Origin: Clostridium novyi NT
GTDB lineage: Bacteria > Bacillota > Clostridia > Clostridiales > Clostridiaceae
Assembly: GCF_000014125.1 (NCBI RefSeq)
Contig: NC_008593.1
Coordinates: 496,001 to 560,000, forward strand
Direction: 5' to 3'
Length of the DNA: 64,000 nt
In this document: one piece after another, positions 29,478-39,095 of the stretch
Position numbering within the stretch: the first letter of the stretch is position 1
How the letters are laid out: each line of letters opens with the position of its first letter
The notes under the pieces: generated by a model
Told to the model about the DNA's origin: nothing
The model's database searches: none
What the model saw: the letters and a program-made list of their open reading frames with translations, nothing else
Made by a program: the position numbers and the translations under genes

Positions 29478-29553
29478 TGGCTGCCCAAGCAGGATTCGAA
29501 CCTACGGAGTGCCTGAGTCAGAGTCAGGTGCCTTACCGCTTGGCTATTGGGCA
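29478..29553 (-). tRNA. tRNA-Gln (anticodon CTG)
   Basis: 76 nt on the minus strand with CCA encoded. The acceptor TGCCCAA pairs with TTGGGCA and the discriminator is G. The anticodon arm CCTGA-CTCTGAC-TCAGG gives CTG, reading CAG codons. The T arm contains GGTTCGAATCC. It is a lone tRNA. CAG is a rare Gln codon in such AT-rich genomes. Confidence 0.97.
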
Positions 29554-29620
29554 ATATTTAAAATATTAACAGTTATAAATTATACCATTTTTTCATAAAA
29601 AGTCAATATTTTAGATAATT

Positions 29621-30130
29621 TTAGAATTTAGATGCAAAGTGTTTATTATAATATGATACAAATAATGTTAGTACATAATCGAATATAAAGAAGATTATTT
29701 CACCAAAAATTATAATTGTATATATAGGGAAATACATTTTATAGGAACTAAAATCTCCTATAAACAGTGTTTTATATAAGTAAAATAATATAAACATAGA
29801 AACATTAAAATAAATAAGTTTCAAAAATAATTCTAATGGTACATTATTAAAATGTTCTATATAGTATTTTACAAAACCATATAATCCGAAAAATAATATA
29901 TAAGTAAAAACTATTTCTTTAGGTGAAACTATAAAAAAGCTCAAAATAGAACTGGCAACAAAGACTAATAAACCAGTTTTTACTCCTAAACTGATAATTG
30001 AAAGTATTATTATAAAAGAGGTTATTGTCATTAAGGATAATTTATTGGTAGGTATTATGGAGCTTAAATAAATAAAGATTAATGTTAAAGCTATAAGTAT
30101 ACCACCTTTTGTAATGTTAGATACTTTCAT
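29621..30130 (-). CDS. Integral membrane protein, unknown
   Basis: 169 aa with about five hydrophobic spans (9-26, 33-52, 54-90, 103-121, 135-160). The N terminus MKVSNITKGGILIALTLIFIYLS is reminiscent of DUF2232 or ECF S-type membrane proteins, but I cannot assign a family. Ribosome site AAAGGAGATG. Only 16 bp separate it from the DnaJ-like gene upstream, so it is the last gene of the CYTH-DUF5685-DnaJ operon. Confidence 0.75.
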   Translation of the reverse strand: MKVSNITKGGILIALTLIFIYLSSIIPTNKLSLMTITSFIIILSIISLGVKTGLLVFVASSILSFFIVSPKEIVFTYILFFGLYGFVKYYIEHFNNVPLELFLKLIYFNVSMFILFYLYKTLFIGDFSSYKMYFPIYTIIIFGEIIFFIFDYVLTLFVSYYNKHFASKF

Positions 30131-30146
30131 AATAAAAACATCTCCT

Positions 30147-30746
30147 TTAACAACAAGAAATTATATTACCATCACAACAACATTCACACATAGTATCTAG
30201 ACACCAAAGTTTTACACAACAATCACAGAAATCAGAATCACTTCTACGACTAGTATTATATCCCTGTCTAAATGTATTATTCCTATTTTTCAGCATATTT
30301 AAAGCATTAATATATTCCTTATTATATGGATCTAAATTACAAGCTATACTTATATAATTAATTCCAGCGTCATACCATCCTTTTTTTAAATTAACTAATC
30401 CCATTAAATAGTTCCACTCAGCATTATGATTTGTCATATTATTTAATTGAGCTTCAGCGTAACTTATATTACCTCTATTTATATGCATTCTAATTTCATT
30501 AAATGATGTTGCGTTTGTAAAATTACCAAAATCAGAATTATTATTAAAGGAAGTATTTTGATGATTTTTCATAAGGTAATCATAAGCTTCATTTAATTCA
30601 CGCATTTTTTCTTCTGCAAGATCTTTTAAGGGGTTATCTCCGTATTGATCAGGATGATATTTTTTTGCAAGTTTTCTATAAGCTTGTTTGATTTCTTCTT
30701 CTGTAGCATTTTCATTTATTTCAAGAATTTCATAAGGATTTTTCAT
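30147..30746 (-). CDS. J-domain protein with cysteine-rich tail
   Basis: 199 aa. The J domain occupies residues 1-62 with HPD in [15 protein letters not shown]-like helical middle follows ([37 protein letters not shown]). The last 30 residues contain ten Cys ([19 protein letters not shown] and SCC). No DnaJ-type zinc fingers (CxxCxGxG) or client domain are present. It would stimulate an Hsp70 partner; the tail suggests metal binding, lipidation or disulfides. Its first 17 bases overlap the end of the DUF5685 gene, indicating translational coupling. Confidence 0.88.
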   Translation of the reverse strand: MKNPYEILEINENATEEEIKQAYRKLAKKYHPDQYGDNPLKDLAEEKMRELNEAYDYLMKNHQNTSFNNNSDFGNFTNATSFNEIRMHINRGNISYAEAQLNNMTNHNAEWNYLMGLVNLKKGWYDAGINYISIACNLDPYNKEYINALNMLKNRNNTFRQGYNTSRRSDSDFCDCCVKLWCLDTMCECCCDGNIISCC

Positions 30747-31608
30747 TGTTAGATTCGCTCCTTTTAAATATTATATTCATTTTTTCAAGTAAACCATAGT
30801 GAAGAATATTTTCAAGTAAATCATAGTTCTTTTGTATAGGAAGATTTTGAAAATAGCTATAACATTCCATTGCACAATTACAAAGAATAAAGTCAATTCT
30901 AGAACTTATAACTTTTACTAATTCTGAGTAGGGCAAGTTATCTTTATTTATACATAGATTAATAGGATTAAATTTATGACTTTTCATATCTTTTTCGAGG
31001 TCGTCATAAGCATCTATAATATATATCCATTTCCCTAAATTATATCCTAACCAGTATAGGTCAAGTTTATAATCTGTATTTTCTATATAATAAGATATAA
31101 TAAATCCAGTTAAATCAGCAAAAGGATGAGCAAATTCATCTAAGTTTTTATCTTGAGGATTTTTTTCTAAAGAGTTTAATTGGTTTAGTTTTTTTTCAAT
31201 ATAGATTTTAAGTTCATTGTAATTAGGTTGTTTTTTCAAATACTTTTTTAATATAAGAGAAACTAGTTTGCTTTGTAATGAATTGTCATCATTATAATCA
31301 TCTAAAAGTTTATAATAGGTTAAACATACGTTGCAGAATGCTGCATAATCTAAAGCTTTATTATTTACAACAAAGATTCTGCTTTTTATAGGATGAACTA
31401 TGCAAGTATGATTATTATAGTTGGTTTTTGTTTTATCTAAGGAGTCTAAAAGGATTGACAGAAATGTCATATCATAATTTAATGATAATCTTGGAAGATT
31501 TCCAAAGTTATTTTTTAATGATAAACAAAGTCCACAATAATATGCTTTAAATTTTTCGTAATCCTTTATTTTAAGTTCCATTTTATATGGAAAAACGTAA
31601 CCGAACAT
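30730..31608 (-). CDS. DUF5685 family protein
   Basis: 292 aa, mostly helical and soluble. The N-terminal motif [35 protein letters not shown] carries a CxxC, a family hallmark, and a later [18 protein letters not shown] segment repeats a CxxC with acidic residues. [16 protein letters not shown] is reminiscent of prenyl-synthase-like helical folds, but I would not claim activity. Its ATG follows the CYTH gene stop by one base and its end overlaps the J-domain gene, so these three are tightly coupled. Confidence 0.82.
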   Translation of the reverse strand: MFGYVFPYKMELKIKDYEKFKAYYCGLCLSLKNNFGNLPRLSLNYDMTFLSILLDSLDKTKTNYNNHTCIVHPIKSRIFVVNNKALDYAAFCNVCLTYYKLLDDYNDDNSLQSKLVSLILKKYLKKQPNYNELKIYIEKKLNQLNSLEKNPQDKNLDEFAHPFADLTGFIISYYIENTDYKLDLYWLGYNLGKWIYIIDAYDDLEKDMKSHKFNPINLCINKDNLPYSELVKVISSRIDFILCNCAMECYSYFQNLPIQKNYDLLENILHYGLLEKMNIIFKRSESNNEKSL

Positions 31609-31609
31609 A

Positions 31610-32149
31610 CTATTTAGAATTTCTTTCTTCTAATATTTGATATATAGTTTTAGAGGTTGTATCTTTCATAGTATATCCTAAAATTGATACTACTTCTTCT
31701 AATTCTTCTTCAACGGAAGTTTCTATTTCTATATATGGAAATGGGCAAAAGCTTTTTTCGTTTATATCAATTTCCACAAGAGCATTCTTATATTTGTAGC
31801 TTTCTCTATATTTTTTTATGGATTCAAATAGTTTTAATCCAAGAGAGGTAAAAATATTTGCTCCTTCTTGTGCATTGTTAATAGTAACTTCATTTTCACT
31901 CATTAATTTATATTTATCTTGACTTAAAAGTTTTTTGGTAGTCATAAAGTAAACATCTTTATTATTAAGTTCATCTTTTACTATTCTTATTCTTGCATAT
32001 CCTTTTTCTTTTAAAAGGCGTCTATCTTCAAAGTCATATATGTTATTAATTTGATTTTCTTGTTTTACTTTAGTTGCACCTACAGATAACATTTTGGATC
32101 TTACATCATCTACATCAATATCTATTATTCTAGTTTCTATTTCATTCAT
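31610..32149 (-). CDS. CYTH domain protein (class IV adenylate cyclase/thiamine triphosphatase-like)
   Basis: 179 aa. The CYTH signature ExExR is at the N terminus (NEIETRI). It continues with YARIRIV, YFMTTKKL, a Glu/Lys pattern and VEIDINEKSFCPFPYIEIET, consistent with a triphosphate tunnel. Members hydrolyse inorganic or organic triphosphates or make cAMP. Which applies here is unknown; triphosphatase is the commoner bacterial activity. First gene of the minus-strand four-gene operon, with GAGGTG upstream. Confidence 0.87.
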   Translation of the reverse strand: MNEIETRIIDIDVDDVRSKMLSVGATKVKQENQINNIYDFEDRRLLKEKGYARIRIVKDELNNKDVYFMTTKKLLSQDKYKLMSENEVTINNAQEGANIFTSLGLKLFESIKKYRESYKYKNALVEIDINEKSFCPFPYIEIETSVEEELEEVVSILGYTMKDTTSKTIYQILEERNSK

Positions 32150-32271
32150 TTTAATTCACCTCATTTATAGTTATTTTATAATTATATCATAAATAAAAAA
32201 TACCATAAGGACAAAAAGTTTTATGATATAATTAGGGTTATAGTTTATTATGATTTTTAGGAGTGAATGAT

Positions 32272-33309
32272 TTGGAATATATAAATGATATTACTATAAA
32301 TGAGGCTGTAATACATATTCTTGATAATAATGCTGATGAGCCAATTTTAAATGAGTATAAATTAGAACTAAATGATGAGGTATATACATTTTTAACTAAG
32401 CATATACAAAAATGTTTTAAAGATGAAGAACTTAAATATGCTGTTTTTAATGATGAAAGAAATATTGTTAAGGATGTATCTCAAGAGTTTTTAAGTAAGG
32501 AATGTGAGTTTTTAGAAGCGTCAAAAGAACTTGCAAGACAAATGTTTATACTTATGAGATCAAAGGGAAGTATAGCATCTTGCGATCTTGTAGTGGTTCA
32601 TATATCTACAGAGTATGGTTCTATGCTTGGAGTTATGAAAATGGATTATATAAAAAATTATTTTCATACAGTAGAGGTAGTAGATGAAAAAATAGATATT
32701 AATATAATTCCACAGTACACAGGGCTACCAGCCAGTGGACAAAAAATAAATAAGTGTGCTTTTATTAAACCAATTAGAGATGATAATGAATATGATCTTA
32801 TGGTAATAGATAAACAAACTAAAAATAAGAAAAGTGAAGAATATGGTTCAAATTATTTTATAGGAAATTATTTAGGGTGCCGAGTAATAGACAATGAAAG
32901 AGATATTACAAAAAGTTTTGTTGAAACTGCAGAAAAGTGGACCAGAACAAATTTAAAGGAAAATGCAGAAGCTCAAGAAAACATCAGAAATACTATTAAA
33001 AAGAAGCTTCGTGAAGAAGAAGAGTTTGATGTAAAAGAAGTTGCTGAAGATTTGTTTGGAGATGAAACAGTTGTTAAAGAAAGCTTTGTGAACTTTGTTA
33101 AAGAGGAGGGCGGAGTTGAAAAGGTAGCTGTAGATAAAGAGTGGGTAGATAAGAAGTTTAAAAGAATAAGGCTTAAAATTGATAAGGATATAGATGTATA
33201 TTTAAATGAGGATGCTTATAATGATAATAGTAGATTTGAGATAATTAGAAATGGAGACGGGACTATTAATATGGTTATAAAGCATATTTCAAATTATATA
33301 GAAAAATAG
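32272..33309 (+). CDS. Nucleoid-associated protein, NdpA/NA37 family
   Basis: 345 aa from TTG 32272, which sits 8 nt after AGGAG (32259-32263); the GTG at 32263 is inside that site. It resembles the 37-kDa nucleoid-associated family: ITINEAVIHILDNN at the start, ILNEYKLELNDEVYTFLTKHIQK, and a long C-terminal KRIRLKIDKDIDVYLNEDAYNDNSRFEI segment. Divergent from the CYTH operon and convergent with fba, with a shared terminator. Confidence 0.85.
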   Translation: MEYINDITINEAVIHILDNNADEPILNEYKLELNDEVYTFLTKHIQKCFKDEELKYAVFNDERNIVKDVSQEFLSKECEFLEASKELARQMFILMRSKGSIASCDLVVVHISTEYGSMLGVMKMDYIKNYFHTVEVVDEKIDINIIPQYTGLPASGQKINKCAFIKPIRDDNEYDLMVIDKQTKNKKSEEYGSNYFIGNYLGCRVIDNERDITKSFVETAEKWTRTNLKENAEAQENIRNTIKKKLREEEEFDVKEVAEDLFGDETVVKESFVNFVKEEGGVEKVAVDKEWVDKKFKRIRLKIDKDIDVYLNEDAYNDNSRFEIIRNGDGTINMVIKHISNYIEK

Positions 33310-33340
33310 TAATTTAAGATAATAGTATTTAAAATATAAG

Positions 33341-33373
33341 AAAAGGATATTGCAATTAAGCAATATCCTTTTT
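33341..33373. terminator. Bidirectional terminator between the NdpA-family gene and fba
   Basis: AAAAGGATATTGC stem with GCAATATCCTTTT, AATTAA loop; A and T tracts on both sides. Confidence 0.9.
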
Positions 33374-33386
33374 CTAGTACTTAAAA

Positions 33387-34313
33387 TTAAAGTCTGTCGT
33401 TTGAACCAAATACGTTAACGATTTTCTTTTCAACTAGGCCTTTGATTAATTCTCTTCCAGGTCCTAAATATTTTCTTGGGTCAAACTCAGAAGGTTTTTC
33501 TCCTAATGATTTTCTGATACCAGCAGTCATAGCAAGTCTTAAGTCAGTATCAACGTTTATTTTACATACTGCCATAGAAGCTGCTTTTCTTAACATATCA
33601 GCTGGAACTCCTTTTGCTTTTGATGGGATTTCTCCACCAAATTCGTTACAAATCTTAACAAGTTCAGAATCAACTGAAGATGCACCATGAAGAACTATAG
33701 GGAATCCAGGTAATTTATTTTGAATTTCTTCTAAGATGTCAAATTTTAATTTTGCTTCACCTTCAAATTTAAATGCACCATGGCTAGTTCCAATGGCGAT
33801 TGCTAAAGAATCACAACCAGTTCTATTAACGAAATCAACTGCTTGGTCTGGATCAGTATAAACATGTACATCGCTCTTTACATGTTCTTCTACTCCAGCT
33901 AGAACTCCAAGTTCAGCTTCTACAACTACTCCGTGAGCATGAGCATAATCAACAACTTCTTTAGTTTTTCTTACATTTTCTTCATAATCTAGATGAGAAC
34001 CATCAAACATTACAGAAGTAAATCCGTTTTCTATACAAACTTTTATAGTTTCTAGGTCTGGACCGTGATCTAAGTGAAGAGCCATATCTACTCCGCTATC
34101 TTCAGCAGCAGCTTCTACTAAAGCTCTTACATATTTAGGACCAGCATAAGTTAATGCTCCCTTAGAAACTTGGATTATTACAGGAGACTTTTGTGCTTTG
34201 GCAGCTTCAACAATACCTTGAAGTATTTCCATGTTATTCATATTGAAAGCACCAATAGCATAATTCCCCTCATAAGCTTTTTTGAACATTTCTTTAGTTG
34301 TTACTAATGCCAT
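33387..34313 (-). CDS. fba: Fructose-1,6-bisphosphate aldolase, class II
   Basis: 308 aa from ATG 34313, preceded by GGAAGGTGG; the longer frame begins at TTG 34331 ahead of that site. The zinc-enzyme motifs are clear: NMNNMEIL, LHLDHGPDLE (zinc His and catalytic Asp), VEAELGVLAG, GTSHGAFKF, VLHGASS and NVDTDLR. It splits FBP to GAP and DHAP in glycolysis. Not linked to the other glycolytic gene here (gap, 26 kb away). Codon use is visibly more biased than in neighbours, as expected for a highly expressed enzyme. Confidence 0.97.
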   Translation of the reverse strand: MALVTTKEMFKKAYEGNYAIGAFNMNNMEILQGIVEAAKAQKSPVIIQVSKGALTYAGPKYVRALVEAAAEDSGVDMALHLDHGPDLETIKVCIENGFTSVMFDGSHLDYEENVRKTKEVVDYAHAHGVVVEAELGVLAGVEEHVKSDVHVYTDPDQAVDFVNRTGCDSLAIAIGTSHGAFKFEGEAKLKFDILEEIQNKLPGFPIVLHGASSVDSELVKICNEFGGEIPSKAKGVPADMLRKAASMAVCKINVDTDLRLAMTAGIRKSLGEKPSEFDPRKYLGPGRELIKGLVEKKIVNVFGSNDRL

Positions 34314-34464
34314 ACTAATTCCACCTTCCAAATAATTATTAGGATTATATTATCTTTAGTTATATTTTAGAGACTAATGCTATCAAAGTTATTATACCCC
34401 ATTAGTAATATATTTACCATAGCGTATAATGCAATAAAAACGTAAACATAATAAAAAAATTTTT

Positions 34465-34845
34465 TTAAAAAACGTTGGTTATGTTTACTTTTTGGATTTC
34501 TGTAATTTCCTTCAATAAAAATTTGATTTCATGTATTGAAGCTAAGGCGTCAACTTTTTCTTCATACTTTATATATTGGGTTAATTGTAGTAAATCGGAG
34601 CTTATAGATTCTACATGTACATGATGTATGTAAGCTGTAAGTAATTTAGAATCTTTTTTCCAAGAATCTAAAAAACTTATAGATTCATCATATGCTTTAT
34701 TCCATTGTTCATCGGAAACCATTTGTTCTAATGAATTAACTTTTTCTTCATAATAGTAGTATTTTGTGTTGAGATAATGTATTGAAATTGATATAGTAAT
34801 AATTAGAAGTATAAATATTACAAATGAGGTAAAAATATTTTTCAT
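34465..34845 (-). CDS. DUF4363 family membrane-anchored protein
   Basis: 126 aa with an N-terminal hydrophobic anchor (residues about 7-24), then a helical, mostly extracytoplasmic domain (KVNSLEQMVSDEQWNKAYDE, SWKKDSKLLTAYIHHVHVESIS). DUF4363 genes regularly follow DUF421 genes, as here (19 bp spacing). Ribosome site GGAAGGAG. Function unknown, perhaps a partner of the DUF421 membrane protein. Confidence 0.85.
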   Translation of the reverse strand: MKNIFTSFVIFILLIITISISIHYLNTKYYYYEEKVNSLEQMVSDEQWNKAYDESISFLDSWKKDSKLLTAYIHHVHVESISSDLLQLTQYIKYEEKVDALASIHEIKFLLKEITEIQKVNITNVF

Positions 34846-34864
34846 TTACAATGCTCCTTCCAAT

Positions 34865-35545
34865 TTAGTTATTATCATCATTTAGTTGATAGAAAAATTG
34901 TCCACTAGAATCTAAAGTAGCTAAAAATACTTCTTTTTCAGAAGATATATTGTTAGCTTTTAGTTGTGTGTATAACCAGTTATTATCTTTATTTATTATT
35001 GCTAGATTGTGTCCATGAATTTTCCCATCTAATATTAAGGTTACGGGTAAATTTTCTTCTGGACGTACTATATTTAGATCTTCTCTAGTTGTAGGTGTTA
35101 CTTTACTTTTTGGAATTACGGATAATTGTCCACTGGTCTCTAATATTGCATATTCGATATCTGATATATTATAGTAACCACATAATCTTATTTTTTCTAT
35201 TAAATCGTTAAACCCCATTCTTTGGTTACGAAGTTCTTTTATATTTATTTTTCCGTGTTCAATTAGTATGCTAGGGGTACCTGTTAAAATTGAACCAAAT
35301 TTTTCACTTTTCAATTCTAGCAAGGTTATTAAAGATTGTAGTACAAGTAATGTAATTATAGGTATAATACCGTGAATAAGTGGAATTCTAAGATCTTGCA
35401 TAGGTAATGAAGCAAGGTCAGATATCATTATTGCAATAACAAGTTCAAATGGCTCTAATTGACCAATTTGTCTTTTACCCATTAAACGCATAACAACGAC
35501 TACTAAAATATACAATATAATTGTTCTTATAAGCACTATAAACAT
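34865..35545 (-). CDS. DUF421 (YetF-like) membrane protein
   Basis: 226 aa. Three N-terminal membrane spans in residues 1-80 carry RLMGKRQIGQLEPFELVIAIMISDLASLPMQD, the DUF421 hallmark, followed by two cytoplasmic beta-rich subdomains (GKINIKELRNQRMGFNDLIEKIRLCG, AILETSGQLSVIPK). The Bacillus homologues YetF/YrbG/YdfS are spore or stress associated. AAAGGAG upstream; cotranscribed with the DUF4363 gene. Confidence 0.92.
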   Translation of the reverse strand: MFIVLIRTIILYILVVVVMRLMGKRQIGQLEPFELVIAIMISDLASLPMQDLRIPLIHGIIPIITLLVLQSLITLLELKSEKFGSILTGTPSILIEHGKINIKELRNQRMGFNDLIEKIRLCGYYNISDIEYAILETSGQLSVIPKSKVTPTTREDLNIVRPEENLPVTLILDGKIHGHNLAIINKDNNWLYTQLKANNISSEKEVFLATLDSSGQFFYQLNDDNN

Positions 35546-35669
35546 AAAAAAACTCCTTTCATAAATGTATTTTTTCCTAAAAGAATAAATTTATGAAGGA
35601 AATTATGATTATTTGAGAATAGAATGAAATATGAAAATATATTTTTACAGCTGTTTATGGAGGGATATT

Positions 35670-37328
35670 ATGTGTAATATAAATATAACTTTTAAAGATA
35701 ATAAGAAGATTTCTGTAAGCAAAGGTACAAACTTATATGAAATATCAAAATTTTTTCATGTACCAGATAAAAAAGTTCCAATACTTGCATGGTTTAATGG
35801 AAAAATATATGAACTTAATCATAAAGTATATGAAGATGGTAACTTTGAAATAGTTGATCCTAAGAGAAAAATATCAGTACTTGCTTATATGAGAACATTA
35901 CAATTTATTTTAATAAAGTCTGTTAGAGATTTATATCCAGGTGTAAAGGTGCGTATAGAGCATTCTTTAAGTAAAGGTATTTTTGGGGAAGTTAGTAAGG
36001 AAACTCCTTTAACTCAGGAGGATGTAAAAAACATAAAAAACAGAATGCAAGAAATTATAGATAAAGATATAGTTATTCATAAGCTTTCTGTTCCTAAGGA
36101 AAAGGCAATAGAAATATTTAAAGAATATGATATGGATGCAAAACTCAGAATGTTTGCTCATGTGGATAATAAAAATGTAACTTTGTATGAATTAGATGGA
36201 ATGTATGATTATTTTTATGGACCAATGGCATACTCAACAGGACATGTTAGATTATTTGATTTAATGTACTATGAACCAGGATTTATTTTAAGAGGACCTA
36301 CTATAGATAATTGTGACAAGTTACCTAAATTTATTGAACAAAAGAAACTAGCAAAAATATTTTATGAAAGTGAAAAATGGGCACAGATAATAGATGTTGG
36401 GGATGTTGGAGCTTTAAACGACCATGTTAAAAGTGGGGATATTTCATCACTTATAAGAGTTGTTGAAGCATTACATGAGAAGAAAGTTGCATATATTGCC
36501 GACATGATTAATAATAGAAAAAATGTAAAAGTAGTATTAATTGCGGGACCATCATCTTCAGGGAAAACAACCTTTGCAAAAAGACTTGCAATACAGTTAA
36601 GAGTTAATGGACTTATGCCAGTTCCAATCTCTCTTGATGATTACTTTGTGGATAGAGAAAAGACTCCTAAAGATGAATTTGGAAACTATGATTTTGAATC
36701 TATATATGCTTTAGATTTAGAATTATTTAATAAAAATTTATGTGATCTAATGGAAGGTAAAAAAACAGTAGTACCTGAATTTGATTTTAAAACAGGAAGT
36801 AGACGTTGGAAAAAAGAGACTTTAGAGTTGCCTAAAAATGCAGTTCTTTTAATTGAAGGAATCCATGGATTAAATGAAATGTTGACAGCGTCTATTGCAA
36901 AAGAAAATAAGTTTAAAATATATATAAGTGCTTTAACTCAATTAAACCTAGATAATCATAATAGAATTGCTACAACTGATGTGAGAATGATAAGAAGAAT
37001 AGTAAGGGATAGTTTATCTCGAGGATATGGTGCTGAAGATACTTTGAAAATGTGGCCTTCTATAAGACGTGGGGAAGAAAAAAATATATTTGTATTCCAG
37101 GAAGAAGCCGATGTTATGTTTAATTCAAGCTTGATATATGAGTTATGTGTGTTAAAAAAATATGCAGAACCTGAACTTTCTAAGATAAGCGAAGAAAGTC
37201 CTGTTTATTATGAAGCTATGAGATTAAAGAGTTTCTTACACTTCTTTAAAGATGTAGATAAAAATTTAGTTCCTGAGAATTCCATAGTGAGGGAATTTGT
37301 AGGAGGAAGTTGTTTTTATAAATATTAA
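35670..37328 (+). CDS. Uridine kinase-like nucleoside kinase with TGS domain
   Basis: 552 aa from ATG 35670, chosen because TGGAGGG lies just upstream; a longer frame from 35631 lacks a site. An N-terminal TGS-like domain (1-65) and a threonyl-tRNA synthetase editing-like region precede a P-loop kinase with GPSSSGKT at 293-300, then PISLDDYFVDR and LLIEGIHGLNEMLT as in uridine kinase/phosphoribulokinase. The family is annotated as nucleoside kinase; substrate is not proven. Single gene. Confidence 0.88.
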   Translation: MCNINITFKDNKKISVSKGTNLYEISKFFHVPDKKVPILAWFNGKIYELNHKVYEDGNFEIVDPKRKISVLAYMRTLQFILIKSVRDLYPGVKVRIEHSLSKGIFGEVSKETPLTQEDVKNIKNRMQEIIDKDIVIHKLSVPKEKAIEIFKEYDMDAKLRMFAHVDNKNVTLYELDGMYDYFYGPMAYSTGHVRLFDLMYYEPGFILRGPTIDNCDKLPKFIEQKKLAKIFYESEKWAQIIDVGDVGALNDHVKSGDISSLIRVVEALHEKKVAYIADMINNRKNVKVVLIAGPSSSGKTTFAKRLAIQLRVNGLMPVPISLDDYFVDREKTPKDEFGNYDFESIYALDLELFNKNLCDLMEGKKTVVPEFDFKTGSRRWKKETLELPKNAVLLIEGIHGLNEMLTASIAKENKFKIYISALTQLNLDNHNRIATTDVRMIRRIVRDSLSRGYGAEDTLKMWPSIRRGEEKNIFVFQEEADVMFNSSLIYELCVLKKYAEPELSKISEESPVYYEAMRLKSFLHFFKDVDKNLVPENSIVREFVGGSCFYKY

Positions 37329-37422
37329 ATGTAATGTTAAGTAATAAAATACAGTTAAAAAGGTATTATTTTGTTATAAACCTAATATAATAAGTATTGA
37401 AATTAAGTATAAAGGTGATGTG

Positions 37423-37752
37423 GTGGGAAGCAGAAAAGTTATAGAAGCATATAAGGTAGATATTAATGGACTTGCAGATTTACTTGGCAAACTAGTTACA
37501 TCATATCAAGTTTTAGTGAGCAGTAGTACCCAGTTAAATAGCATGGCTTTATCAAAAAAAGGTCAAGTAAAAGATACGCTTCAAAGAGCTAGAAGGCTTG
37601 GAAGGATAATCGATGAAATTATAACTGTTTTAGAGCAGTCAGGAGACAATTATATGGATTATTGTGAATTGAAATCTGAGATAATAAAAAATACTATAAA
37701 TGAGAATTATATAGTATCAGAAATTAATGAGCAACTGAGCTTTAATGAATAA
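37423..37752 (+). CDS. Small hypothetical helical protein
   Basis: 109 aa from GTG 37423; GTG 37420 is an adjacent alternative, closer to the AAAGGTG site. No family recognised. Predicted all-helical and soluble with a basic centre (KDTLQRARRLGRIIDEIITVLEQ), without signal peptide. It is followed by the terminator shared with pssA. Probably a real gene, function unknown. Confidence 0.65.
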   Translation: MGSRKVIEAYKVDINGLADLLGKLVTSYQVLVSSSTQLNSMALSKKGQVKDTLQRARRLGRIIDEIITVLEQSGDNYMDYCELKSEIIKNTINENYIVSEINEQLSFNE

Positions 37753-37783
37753 AAAAAGTGTGAAAGAAAATCACACTTTTTTT
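37751..37783. terminator. Bidirectional terminator before pssA
   Basis: AAAAAAAGTGTGA stem, AAGAAAA loop, TCACACTTTTTTT; overlaps the last codons of pssA. Confidence 0.88.
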
Positions 37784-38283
37784 ATTTTTAATTTACTTAC
37801 CATAAGGTATGATAAAACAACCATTAATATACTTGTAACTAAAACGTTAGAAGTATGATTAATATTTATAAATGCATATACTGCCATTAACATTCCGGCT
37901 ATAGTTATAGGTATTCCCATGAAAGTACCCTCAAATTCTGAACAATTGTATCTTGCTAGTCTGTAAGCACCTGATAATGGAAAAATTAATACTAATAAAT
38001 AACCTATAATTCCTAAATTGATAAAGTTGTATAGTTGAAAAATTAATATAGCTGGTGCTACACCAAAGGAAACTAAGTCAGCAAGTGAATCTAATTCTTT
38101 TCCAATCTCACTAGAAACATCTAAATATCTAGCTATTCTACCATCATATCTATCCATAAGACCAGCTAATAGGATAAAGATACAAGCAGCACTAAATTTA
38201 TCTTCAAATGTCATTATTAAGGATATAAGACCACAAGCTAAATTACCTAAAGTGAAGGCATTTGGAACTGCCTTTTTTATCAT
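37771..38283 (-). CDS. pssA: CDP-diacylglycerol-serine O-phosphatidyltransferase
   Basis: 170 aa, multi-spanning. The CDP-alcohol phosphotransferase motif DG-xx-AR-x8-G-xxx-D-xxx-D is present as DGRIARYLDVSSEIGKELDSLAD, within residues 45-67. It condenses CDP-DAG with serine to phosphatidylserine in the membrane. The length matches the Bacillus-type PssA. No psd gene is adjacent. TAGGAGTG upstream. Confidence 0.9.
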   Translation of the reverse strand: MIKKAVPNAFTLGNLACGLISLIMTFEDKFSAACIFILLAGLMDRYDGRIARYLDVSSEIGKELDSLADLVSFGVAPAILIFQLYNFINLGIIGYLLVLIFPLSGAYRLARYNCSEFEGTFMGIPITIAGMLMAVYAFININHTSNVLVTSILMVVLSYLMVSKLKIKKV

Positions 38284-38446
38284 TATAATATCACTCCTAA
38301 AAATTATTAAATATAAATAATAGTATATATATATATTTATAATTATATAGTATTTGAGACAAATATTTAAGAGTAAAATAATATTTTTTATAAAAACTTA
38401 ATATATTACGGTTTTCAGGGCAAAATATTTTTAGGAGGTGTCTTGG

Positions 38447-38875
38447 ATGGAAATAAAAAATATAATGACTAAAACCGTAGCAACTATAAATCCAGAAGAC
38501 TCAGTAGAACGTGCTGCTCAAATGATGAGCGAATACAATGTTGGCTCTATTCCAGTATGTAGAGGAGAAAAAGTAGTTGGTATAGTTACGGACAGAGATA
38601 TTACATTAAGATCATCTGCTGAGGGAAAAAATGTGCATCAACAAAAGGTTAAGGATATAATGACTTCAAATCCAGTGGTTGTAAATCCAACTATGGATAC
38701 AAATGAAGTTGCAAGAATAATGGGAGAAAGACAAATAAGAAGGCTTCCAGTAGTTGAAGATGAAAAAGTTGTTGGAATAGTGGCTTTAGGTGATTTAGCA
38801 GTAGAGTCAGGTTGTTTAAATCAATCTGAAAATACTTTAGGTGAAATATCAACTCCAGCTACCCCTAATATTTAA
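38447..38875 (+). CDS. CBS-domain-pair protein
   Basis: 142 aa from ATG 38447, 8 nt after AGGAGGTG. Two CBS domains make up the entire protein (about 5-60 and 70-128): IVTDRDITLRSSAEGKNVHQQKVKDIMTSNPVVV and VVGIVALGDLAV. Such stand-alone pairs (YhcV-like) usually bind adenine nucleotides. No partner domain; a sensor role is inferred from the family only. Confidence 0.92.
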   Translation: MEIKNIMTKTVATINPEDSVERAAQMMSEYNVGSIPVCRGEKVVGIVTDRDITLRSSAEGKNVHQQKVKDIMTSNPVVVNPTMDTNEVARIMGERQIRRLPVVEDEKVVGIVALGDLAVESGCLNQSENTLGEISTPATPNI

Positions 38876-38898
38876 CAATATATTATATAGATATCTAT

Positions 38899-38940
38899 AA
38901 AAAAGCCTATGAGTTGCATTGTAATTTCATAGGCCTTTTT
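38899..38940 (+). terminator. Terminator of the CBS gene
   Basis: AAAAAGCCTATGA stem with TCATAGGCCTTTTT (one bulged base), 14-nt loop. Confidence 0.8.
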
Positions 38941-39095
38941 ATGTTTACAGTAAAATAATCGAGTTAAAGGCATTAATACTATAAATTAAATATAAATTGT
39001 TAAATTTTTATAATGATATTATAATATATAAATAAATATATATATTATAGAGTATTCATCAAATTTTAGGGAACAATTGAATAGGAGAATTAAGA

